From Candidatus Zixiibacteriota bacterium (GTDB lineage Bacteria > Zixibacteria > MSB-5A5 > GN15 > PGXB01): 5,011 bases of DNA. The notes beneath the pieces were generated by a model. It did not search any database and had not been told where the DNA came from. It saw nothing but the letters and a program-made list of their open reading frames with translations. Both the position numbers and the translations under genes were made by a program. The stretch lies in the NCBI GenBank assembly GCA_030642025.1, contig DAOWOO010000141.1:1-5011 (forward strand). The letters are read 5' to 3'. Of the stretch, positions 1 through 5,011 are shown piece after piece (positions within the stretch are counted from its first letter, which is position 1; every line of letters begins with the position of its first letter).

Positions 1-621
1 CCACTCCGGCGGGGGTTCCTGGTTGGCGTCGGAAATATTCCCGGCCGCCGCCCACTGGTCGTTCCACCCGAACATCATTATGACAATATCCGGTTGAAGA
101 GCTACAATATCCGAAACAAAAAATCGCCGCCCCTGGAAAGAGCTGTATCCCGGAATACCGCAATTGATTATCTCCACCTCGGGCAGAGAGGTATCGGCGT
201 TGATAAGTTTCTCCAGAACTTTTACATAGGTCTGGTCGTCATCCATCCCCCAGCCGAAGGTGCATGAATTGCCGAGAACGGCAATCCTGATACGTCCCGG
301 TTCACAGGTGATTTCTTCTCCCCGGAGACCAAATGAGTTGATTTTGTATGTTTTCCCCTCGAAAAAACGCGACGAAATAGTCTGTGATGGCCGAAAACGC
401 CAGAACAATTTGTTGTCCTTTTTGAAAACATCGGGATAGTCCAGCGCCCGGTTAACCAGAAAAAAACGGTTTTCAAAGAAGGTGTCGATCGAGATAACCG
501 TAAAAAATATTTCAGTCAGAATTATAAACACCGGGACGGCTATTATTAACAGGAACAGCTTGCCCCGGAATCCGCCGGGCTTTTTCTCAATCATGGTTTT
601 TAATATAAGTCTCCGGGACAT
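1..621 (-). CDS. Membrane-anchored SGNH/GDSL-family hydrolase, N-terminal part (truncated by window edge)
   Basis: The reverse strand is open from the ATG at 621 to base 1, giving 207 residues with no stop. A single hydrophobic segment (about residues 22-43, LFLLIIAVPVFIILTEIFF region) follows a basic N-terminus, so the protein is probably anchored in the inner membrane with its catalytic domain outside. The SGNH hydrolase blocks appear in order: block I as VLGNSCTFGWG with the candidate nucleophile Ser119, block II as NCGIPGYSS (Gly155/Gly158), and block III as FGWND (Asn187). The final block with the catalytic His would lie left of base 1. Members of this superfamily are esterases, lipases or carbohydrate O-acetyl esterases; the substrate cannot be told here. 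The start is uncertain: ATG 594 is in the same frame (198 residues) and neither start has a strong Shine-Dalgarno sequence. The GGAG of the 594 start lies about 18 bases upstream, which is too far. The gene diverges from the small exported-protein gene at 746. Confidence 0.85.
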   Translation of the reverse strand, partial: MSRRLILKTMIEKKPGGFRGKLFLLIIAVPVFIILTEIFFTVISIDTFFENRFFLVNRALDYPDVFKKDNKLFWRFRPSQTISSRFFEGKTYKINSFGLRGEEITCEPGRIRIAVLGNSCTFGWGMDDDQTYVKVLEKLINADTSLPEVEIINCGIPGYSSFQGRRFFVSDIVALQPDIVIMMFGWNDQWAAAGNISDANQEPPPEW

Positions 622-670
622 TTCATCAATTGAAAAATACAGGTCGACTATCAGAGCTGATTTGCTTATC

Positions 671-699
671 TTGAGTGTCACGAAATCGGAATTTATGAT
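671..699 (+). promoter_or_regulatory. Predicted sigma70-type promoter for the small exported-protein gene
   Basis: A TTGAGT hexamer (671-676) is followed, after 17 bases, by TATGAT (694-699). These match the consensus at 4 of 6 and 5 of 6 positions with ideal spacing. Transcription would start near 706, leaving a leader of about 40 bases before the ATG at 746. It is a pattern match only. No equally good promoter was found for the divergent minus-strand gene. Confidence 0.45.
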
Positions 700-706
700 C
701 GAAAAT

Positions 707-720
707 AGAATTCGAGAATT
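707..720. repeat. Short direct repeat and dyad at the predicted transcription start
   Basis: AGAATT occurs twice with an 8-base period (707-712 and 715-720). The same bases contain a perfect inverted repeat, AATTC-GA-GAATT (709-720). It sits just downstream of the predicted -10 at 694-699, where an operator could lie. The arms are only five bases and AT-rich, so chance is a reasonable explanation. Confidence 0.25.
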
Positions 721-735
721 ATTATTATAGTATTC

Positions 736-741
736 AGGAGA
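736..741 (+). promoter_or_regulatory. Ribosome binding site of the 746 gene
   Basis: AGGAGA ends four bases before the ATG at 746. It is the strongest Shine-Dalgarno sequence in the window and fixes the start of the small exported protein. Confidence 0.75.
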
Positions 742-745
742 GAAT

Positions 746-1138
746 ATGCGTTTGACCAAAACTCTAACCGCCATTTTGTTTGTAACACTGTTTTGTGCAA
801 GTATTACCCATGCCCTGCCGCCTGTTGAAGGTGAGGTTTTCGGCCTGTTTCCAATTACCAACGAAGTATCGCTTTATAAAAATGTCGATGATGCCGGTGC
901 TGACCGCGGCTGGACTATGCAGGTAATATCGATCAACGGTTTCAAGGCCGGAACCGATTTCAATTTCGAGTTTACCGGCGATTTCAACTGGGATATGTCG
1001 GACGAAAACTATGACTACTATATCGAATTGTCGCTGGTTAAACCGGTGCTGAAAAATGTCTCGATTAATATCCAGCGGGTGATTGCGAAATTCGAGGACG
1101 ACTCAATCAACCAGTTCGGGATACGGTTTTCGTTTTAA
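746..1138 (+). CDS. Small exported protein of unknown family, possibly outer-membrane associated
   Basis: The 130-residue protein starts with a clear Sec signal peptide: basic residues at 2-5, a hydrophobic core at about 7-20, and a probable cleavage after THA at residue 23. Cys17 is preceded by LF, which does not fit a lipobox, so it is unlikely to be a lipoprotein. The mature part (about 107 residues) is rich in alternating hydrophobic and polar residues that suggest beta strands at roughly 56-66, 71-82, 90-98, 105-116 and 122-130. It ends in FGIRFSF; a terminal Phe in such a pattern is typical of the last strand of outer-membrane beta-barrels (the BAM recognition signal). It has too few strands for a usual eight-stranded barrel, so it may be an oligomeric barrel, a barrel remnant or a soluble beta protein. 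I do not recognise the family. A strong AGGAGA site supports the start. The gene stands alone, divergent from the hydrolase and followed by more than 330 bases of non-coding sequence. Confidence 0.8.
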   Translation: MRLTKTLTAILFVTLFCASITHALPPVEGEVFGLFPITNEVSLYKNVDDAGADRGWTMQVISINGFKAGTDFNFEFTGDFNWDMSDENYDYYIELSLVKPVLKNVSINIQRVIAKFEDDSINQFGIRFSF

Positions 1139-1266
1139 TGAATTAAGGCTTGTTTTGTTGCAATGATATTATTCAAGTGATGTCGAGTCGCCGAACCCAA
1201 CACAAAGCGGTCAGTTCATTTTTAGTTGGATTAGGTCTTGGTCATAGTGAATGCTATTTTTAATCC

Positions 1267-1280
1267 CGTACGCCGTACGC
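1267..1280. repeat. Tandem CGTACGC direct repeat
   Basis: Two perfect, adjacent copies of CGTACGC occur, and each copy contains the palindrome CGTACG. They lie 25 bases upstream of the predicted -35 at 1306, where an activator or repressor site could sit. The role is unknown and chance is possible. Confidence 0.3.
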
Positions 1281-1305
1281 TGAAACTCTTCCTGCAATTT
1301 TTCTC

Positions 1306-1333
1306 TTGACACAAAATGTCAGGCAGATATATT
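1306..1333 (+). promoter_or_regulatory. Predicted sigma70 promoter of the DUF4159-DUF4175 operon
   Basis: A perfect -35 hexamer TTGACA (1306-1311) is followed by a 16-base spacer and TATATT (1328-1333), which is 5 of 6 to the consensus. It faces the operon and would give a leader of about 135 bases before the ATG at 1476. It is the best promoter match in the window. A weaker alternative with TTGACT (1367-1372) and TATTTT (1389-1394) lies downstream. Confidence 0.5.
1307..1321. promoter_or_regulatory. Possible operator: TGACA-N5-TGTCA dyad over the -35 element
   Basis: A perfect inverted repeat with five-base arms (1307-1311 and 1317-1321) and a five-base CAAAA centre covers five of six -35 bases and the start of the spacer. 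A dimeric helix-turn-helix repressor bound here would block RNA polymerase. No regulator gene is in the window, so the partner is unknown. Confidence 0.4.
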
Positions 1334-1373
1334 TGGTATACCCTTATTCATAATCCCTTCCACCTCTTGACTA

Positions 1374-1394
1374 ACCCCAGCCAGGGGGTATTTT
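1374..1394 (+). terminator. GC-rich dyad with T-rich tail in the operon leader (attenuator-like or promoter spacer dyad)
   Basis: ACCCC (1374-1378) pairs with GGGGT (1385-1389) around a six-base loop, AGCCAG, and the following bases read ATTTTTA. As RNA this is a short, weak intrinsic-terminator shape inside the leader of the transcript predicted from 1306. The same dyad also sits between a TTGACT (1367-1372) and a TATTTT (1389-1394). It could therefore instead be the spacer dyad of a second promoter, although the 16-base spacer is shorter than MerR-type promoters use. The stem is short, so confidence is low. Confidence 0.3.
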
Positions 1395-1464
1395 TATGGA
1401 GTTAATTGATATTCAGACCCGATTTTTTTAACCGATATCCCGCTTTAGTAGTATATTTATATAT

Positions 1465-1468
1465 AAGG
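1465..1468 (+). promoter_or_regulatory. Ribosome binding site that decides the DUF4159 gene start
   Basis: AAGG lies one base before the ATG at 1470 but seven bases before the in-frame ATG at 1476. Only the second has workable spacing, so 1476 is taken as the start. The choice changes the protein by two residues (Met-Thr). Confidence 0.55.
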
Positions 1469-1475
1469 TATGACT

Positions 1476-2204
1476 ATGCGCAAACAAAGCTTACTCGCCA
1501 TCGGACTGATTTTTCTGATTGCCGCCTCGGTTTCGAGCCAGAAGGCTACCGAAGGGGTATTACGGAAAATAAACCTTCCTCAGCCACCCCGAGCGTCATT
1601 TATTCACCCATCGGCGGTAACCGTCACCCGGCTCCATTACGGCGGCGGGGGCGATTGGTACTGGGGAAGTTCGGCGATACCGAATCTGTTGAAATTTGTC
1701 GAGGATAACGGCAATATCCCGATTGACCACGAGGAACATGTGGTACAAGTAAACGATGAGAGCCTGTTCAAGTATCCGTTTCTTTTTGCTACCGGCCACG
1801 GGATGATTCGTTTCAGCCCGGAAGAGCGGGAACGGCTCAGGACCTATCTAAATCACGGCGGGTTTTTGCTGATAAACGACTCATACGGCATGGATAAAGG
1901 TGTCCGACGGGAAATTTCGCAGTTGTTTCCTGAGCGGGAACTGGTGGAACTTCCGTTTGACCATCCGATTTACCACAGCTACTTCGATTTTCCCTCCGGT
2001 CCTCCAAAGATTCATGAGCATGACAATAAGCCGGCCCAGGGGTTTGGGGTGATCATCGATGGCCGGGTAGTATTGTATTATGTTTATGAATCCGATATAG
2101 GAGACGGGTGGGAGGATCCCCAGGTGCATAATGACCCGCCGGAAAAGCGGGACGCCGCACTTAAAATGGGGATGAATATACTGGTTTATGCCCTGACCCA
2201 TTAG
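1476..2204 (+). CDS. Exported DUF4159 domain protein (GATase1-like fold family, function unknown)
   Basis: The 242-residue protein has a Sec signal peptide (MRKQ, then a hydrophobic stretch at about 5-19, likely cleavage near residue 21) and is expected in the periplasm. The rest is one DUF4159 domain, recognised from its conserved blocks: TRLHYGGGGDWY (51-62), SSAIPNLLKF (65-74), YPFLFATGHG (100-109), a loop ending LNHGGFLLINDSYG (125-138), LPFDHPIYHSYFDFP (159-173), PKIHEHDNKP (177-186), DGRVVLYYVYESDIGDGWE (195-213) and AALKMGMNILVYALT (227-241). The family is related in fold to class I glutamine amidotransferases, but this protein contains no cysteine at all, so it cannot use the classical Cys nucleophile. 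The many conserved His, Asp and Glu residues could form a metal or ligand site, which is inference. It begins at ATG 1476 because of the AAGG spacing. It is followed after 16 bases by the DUF4175 gene, and the two families are known to be genomic neighbours. The biochemical role is unknown. Confidence 0.88.
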   Translation: MRKQSLLAIGLIFLIAASVSSQKATEGVLRKINLPQPPRASFIHPSAVTVTRLHYGGGGDWYWGSSAIPNLLKFVEDNGNIPIDHEEHVVQVNDESLFKYPFLFATGHGMIRFSPEERERLRTYLNHGGFLLINDSYGMDKGVRREISQLFPERELVELPFDHPIYHSYFDFPSGPPKIHEHDNKPAQGFGVIIDGRVVLYYVYESDIGDGWEDPQVHNDPPEKRDAALKMGMNILVYALTH

Positions 2205-2211
2205 GGCTGAC

Positions 2212-2216
2212 AAGGA
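2212..2216 (+). promoter_or_regulatory. Ribosome binding site of the DUF4175 gene
   Basis: AAGGA ends four bases before the ATG at 2221, within the 16-base gap after the DUF4159 stop. This is close but workable spacing and supports coupled expression from one transcript with no promoter of its own. Confidence 0.65.
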
Positions 2217-2220
2217 AAAA

Positions 2221-5011
2221 ATGAACAGTATCGAGCGGATAAATCGGCTCAAAAAGCGGATATATGCGACCCTGTATAAAGAACGGCTGATTATTTTCAC
2301 AGCCGGACTGGTCGGGACGATATCGGCGGTGGTTTTTATGTCGCTAATTCTATCGCTTCTGGCCGGGATTGTAATTCTTCCGGTATGGGTGAAAATCAGC
2401 TTATTATCGATTGCCGGAATTATTGCCCTGTCTGCCTTCTGGAAACTGGCATTTTCAAAGCTTTTTTATGGTAACACCGAGACGGCGGCCTTGAAGCTTG
2501 AAAAGAAATTCCCGGCTTTAAAAGGGCGGCTTATCGCCGCACTTCAGTTCCAGAAAATAAGCGATCCCAACAGAGTCGGTTATTCCGGTGATCTGATCAC
2601 GGCGACTTTGGTGCAGGCCGATGAACGCTCATCGCGATTGAATTTCAACGAGGCGCTTACGGCATACCCTGTGTTTAAGAATCTTAAGTCCTTTGTATTT
2701 GTGGCAGTCTTTGCCATAGCGCTGCTGGTTGCCTTTCCGGGGCTGTTCAGTTATTCATACGAAGTCTATTCACAGCCGACCGAACTTATCACTCCGCCGC
2801 TGGGTTACCGGGTGGCCAATTTCCCCGGCTCGGCAGTCGCTATCAAGTACCGCGATGTGGATCTCGGTGGGGTCATATCCGGCGACAAATTCCCTGATGA
2901 TGCAACTGTTTATTTCCGATTCGCCGGCGGTAATTGGCAGAAAAGCGAAATAGACCTGGCCGTTCTTCCAAGGCAGGCCGGATCGTACGGCGACTCGCTT
3001 CTGTTTTACACCACCCTCAAACAGGTACGGCGGTCAATTGATTATTATATTAAAGCCGGTCGCGTTACGACGCCGGTGGCGCATATTGACGTGGTTGACC
3101 GTCCGCGCGTGACCGGTATCAGGCTATCGCTGTTTTATCCTGAATATACCGGCCTGGAACCGGTCGTGATTGATGAAAACGACGGAACCATATCAGCCGT
3201 GTTCGGAACCCGTGTGAATATGCAAATTGAGACCAATGTGCCGGTGGAAAAAGCCGCGATGGTTTTGTCCGATTCCAGCCGGATGAATTTCGTCATAAGC
3301 GGTCAGACGGCCGAGTTGTCTTTGAAAGTGGATGAGGATAAAAGCTATTATGTACGGCTGGTTGACGCTCAGAGCGAGGTCAACCCCGATCCGATAGAGT
3401 ACTATATTACGGCCATACCCGATGAATACCCGGTTATCGAGGTGGTTCGGCCGGGGATGGATATCAATCTCACCGATGCCATGGAAATCCCTCTGTTATT
3501 GAGAATATCCGATGACTACGGGTTTTCATCGCTGGTATTGAAATACTGGATATATCATGACGGTCAGAAGGGAAATGAGAATGTGGCCGTGCTTCATTTT
3601 TCGGATAAGATAAAAACCGAGGGAGAGGTTGAGTTTAATTGGGATGTTGAACCGCTCAGCCTGATGCCGTCTGATTATATTGCCTATCTATTTGAACTGG
3701 CCGACAATGACCGCATTTCAGGGCCGAAAGTTACGTTATCGCGGACCTATATCGCTCGACTGCCTTCACTTGAAGAAATAATTGCCCAGACTGAAACCGA
3801 GCAGAACGAAGTTATTGAAGATGCCGAGAGTTTTCTGAAAACGCATCATGAATTATCTGAGCGGTTGAAAAAGGCGGCACGTGAACTTGACCAGGAGCGG
3901 CACCAGGGTAACCGGAAACTTTCATGGCAGCAGCAGAAAGAACTTGAGGATATTGCGGCGACCGAGGAAAGGATCAGCGAACAGTTAAAGGAAACCGCCA
4001 AAGCACTGGACGAGACAATCGAGAAAATGGAAAAAGACCGTCTGGCCGGGGTTGAAATTCTGGAGAAACTGCAGGAGATACAAAAACTGTTCGAGGAAGT
4101 GGCCACTCCGGAGATGAAAGAAGCGCGTCTCAAGATGATGGAAGCGCTGAAAAACATGGATCCCAAGGAAATCGAGAAGGCGCTCAAGGATTTCCAGATG
4201 TCCCAGGAAGAGTTGATGCAACGGCTGAATAGAACTATTGCACTTCTGAAAAAAATGCAGATTGAGCAGAAGGTCAATGCCATGACCGAGTTGGCTCGCG
4301 AGTTGGTTGAAAAGCAGGAGAGAATGAACAAGGAAACCGATGAAAGCGATACCGAAAATCTGCCTTCGCTGGCGCCCAAAGAAGACAAGCTCAGACAGGA
4401 ACTGGAAGCCCTGAAAAAGCAGGCCGGAAATCTTAGAAAGATGCTCGATGAAACACCCTATGTAAAGGCGCAGGAAGCCGACAAGTTCTGTTCGTCGGTC
4501 GAGCAGAACGATGCCGGTGAAAATATGCAGAATATGTCTGATGAGCTTACCAGCGAAAACAAGGATGAAGCCTCATCGGAGGGCGAAAAGGCCCTTTCGA
4601 AGCTTTTAAGAATGCTCGACACAATGCAGCAGGGACAGGCCAGTATGTGCAAAGGCGGTGGGAGTGAGTCGGCTCAGAAGATGCGCGAGGCGATAGACGA
4701 TATCAACTATCTTTCCGAAAAGCAGGAAGGTCTGATCAACCGGGCGATTGACATGCGCTCCGACTCCGAGGTTCTTCGTGATCTGGCCGCTCAACAGCAG
4801 GTTCTCAAGGAATCGGTTGGCGGACTGTATAAGCGTATCGACGAACTCGGGCAACAGTCGCCGTTTGTGGCCGCCGAATTGAACAACCTGGTTCAAAGGG
4901 CTATGGGCAATATGGGGTACTGTGTCGATCAGTTTTCCAATCGTCGCCGTAGTCAGGGATTGAACTTTCAGAGAGAGGCGCTGGCCAATCTGAACCGGGC
5001 GGCGGTGCGGA
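2221..5011 (+). CDS. DUF4175 family membrane-anchored coiled-coil protein (C-terminus beyond window)
   Basis: The frame is open for 930 codons to the right edge with no stop. The N-terminus is basic (RINRLKKR), followed by two membrane segments (about residues 22-50 and 56-78). A cytoplasmic-looking stretch containing KLEKKFPALKGRLIAALQF (93-111) comes next, then a third membrane segment (about 158-175). The middle (about 180-510) is beta-rich and predicted to be periplasmic. It includes RPRVTGIRLSLFYPEYTGL (295-313), a DGTISAVFGTRV block (321-332) and RISDDYGFSSLVLKY (428-442), both typical of DUF4175. From about 520 it becomes a highly charged Glu/Lys/Gln-rich helical region, strongly coiled-coil in character to about 740. 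A polar, low-complexity part and further helices rich in Gln, Met and Asn follow. The only cysteines seen are at 757, 810 and 901. Related alphaproteobacterial proteins (TIGR02302 type) share this anchored, low-complexity layout. The function is unknown; a structural or scaffolding envelope role is inferred. Confidence 0.85.
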   Translation, partial: MNSIERINRLKKRIYATLYKERLIIFTAGLVGTISAVVFMSLILSLLAGIVILPVWVKISLLSIAGIIALSAFWKLAFSKLFYGNTETAALKLEKKFPALKGRLIAALQFQKISDPNRVGYSGDLITATLVQADERSSRLNFNEALTAYPVFKNLKSFVFVAVFAIALLVAFPGLFSYSYEVYSQPTELITPPLGYRVANFPGSAVAIKYRDVDLGGVISGDKFPDDATVYFRFAGGNWQKSEIDLAVLPRQAGSYGDSLLFYTTLKQVRRSIDYYIKAGRVTTPVAHIDVVDRPRVTGIRLSLFYPEYTGLEPVVIDENDGTISAVFGTRVNMQIETNVPVEKAAMVLSDSSRMNFVISGQTAELSLKVDEDKSYYVRLVDAQSEVNPDPIEYYITAIPDEYPVIEVVRPGMDINLTDAMEIPLLLRISDDYGFSSLVLKYWIYHDGQKGNENVAVLHFSDKIKTEGEVEFNWDVEPLSLMPSDYIAYLFELADNDRISGPKVTLSRTYIARLPSLEEIIAQTETEQNEVIEDAESFLKTHHELSERLKKAARELDQERHQGNRKLSWQQQKELEDIAATEERISEQLKETAKALDETIEKMEKDRLAGVEILEKLQEIQKLFEEVATPEMKEARLKMMEALKNMDPKEIEKALKDFQMSQEELMQRLNRTIALLKKMQIEQKVNAMTELARELVEKQERMNKETDESDTENLPSLAPKEDKLRQELEALKKQAGNLRKMLDETPYVKAQEADKFCSSVEQNDAGENMQNMSDELTSENKDEASSEGEKALSKLLRMLDTMQQGQASMCKGGGSESAQKMREAIDDINYLSEKQEGLINRAIDMRSDSEVLRDLAAQQQVLKESVGGLYKRIDELGQQSPFVAAELNNLVQRAMGNMGYCVDQFSNRRRSQGLNFQREALANLNRAAVR

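Larger units (their letters stand above)
1139..1475. other. 337-base intergenic region upstream of the DUF4159-DUF4175 operon
   Basis: No convincing coding sequence is seen on either strand here. The first part, to about 1265, is AT-rich with no strong terminator for the preceding gene; the best candidate is a weak AU-rich hairpin near 1244-1257 followed by five Ts. The second part carries a tandem CGTACGC repeat (1267-1280), a good promoter overlapped by a dyad (1306-1333) and a GC-rich dyad with a T-rich tail (1374-1394). An AT-rich stretch, including TATATTTATATA, runs up to the ribosome binding site at 1465. The size and content suggest a regulatory leader for the operon. Confidence 0.6.

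Noticed and set aside
222..476. 84-codon minus-strand open frame
   Set aside because: It overlaps the SGNH hydrolase frame on the same strand, which has clear catalytic motifs; this frame has no recognisable motif or sensible composition.
724..729. Minus-strand TATAAT as a promoter for the hydrolase
   Set aside because: No acceptable -35 hexamer is found 16-18 bases upstream on that strand.
482..730. 82-codon plus-strand open frame
   Set aside because: It lies antisense to the start of the hydrolase gene and in the divergent promoter region, with no good ribosome binding site or recognisable protein features.
790..800. Possible lipoprotein cysteine (Cys17) in the 746 gene product
   Set aside because: The preceding residues are T-L-F; Phe at -1 does not fit a lipobox, and an ordinary signal peptidase I site (THA) follows.
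1244..1261. AU-rich hairpin followed by TTTTT after the small exported-protein gene
   Set aside because: The stem is only four to five weak pairs, including a G-U wobble, and lies over 100 bases past the stop codon, so it is not called as a terminator.
1406..1708. Plus-strand open frame from a TTG, with a GGAG four bases upstream
   Set aside because: It overlaps the DUF4159 gene in another frame, has poor composition after the overlap, and starts at a rare codon. The GGAG at 1398-1401 is probably coincidental.
1881..2300. 139-codon minus-strand open frame
   Set aside because: It is antisense to conserved DUF4159 sequence and the start of the DUF4175 gene, and is best explained as a shadow of their codons.
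3846..4388. 180-codon Ser/Phe-rich minus-strand open frame
   Set aside because: It mirrors the Glu/Lys/Gln-rich coiled-coil codons of the DUF4175 gene; the Ser/Phe/Leu bias is what antisense of such codons gives.

Overview
The window looks like bacterial chromosomal DNA of moderate GC content, with compact genes, Shine-Dalgarno sites and exported proteins. The pairing of a secreted DUF4159 protein with a large membrane-anchored DUF4175 protein suggests a Gram-negative, diderm lineage. By gene style I would guess the FCB-related or candidate-phylum bacteria (for example the Zixibacteria type). That placement is an inference from gene families, not something the sequence proves.

Layout: (1) 1-621, minus strand: the N-terminal part of a membrane-anchored SGNH/GDSL-type hydrolase, cut by the left edge of the window. 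(2) 622-745: a short divergent intergenic region holding a plausible sigma70 promoter and a good ribosome binding site for the next gene. (3) 746-1138, plus strand: a small exported 130-residue protein with an outer-membrane beta-strand character that I cannot assign to a family. (4) 1139-1475: a 337-base non-coding stretch with a near-consensus promoter overlapped by a perfect TGACA-N5-TGTCA dyad. A GC-rich dyad followed by a T-rich run lies further down, in the leader. (5) 1476-2204, plus strand: an exported DUF4159 protein. (6) 2221 to the right edge, plus strand: at least 930 residues of a DUF4175 protein. It has two or three N-terminal membrane segments, a beta-rich periplasmic middle and a very long charged coiled coil.

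The DUF4159 and DUF4175 genes are 16 bases apart on the same strand and are almost certainly one operon, probably driven from the 1306-1333 promoter region. In known genomes these two families recur together, often near MoxR-type AAA ATPase, DUF58 and BatA/von Willebrand A-domain genes. The whole set looks like an envelope-associated apparatus of unknown biochemical function. The partner genes would lie beyond the right edge and cannot be seen here. The left hydrolase and the small exported protein are divergent neighbours, and nothing in the sequence ties them to the operon. I see no rRNA, tRNA, CRISPR array, insertion sequence or attachment site.
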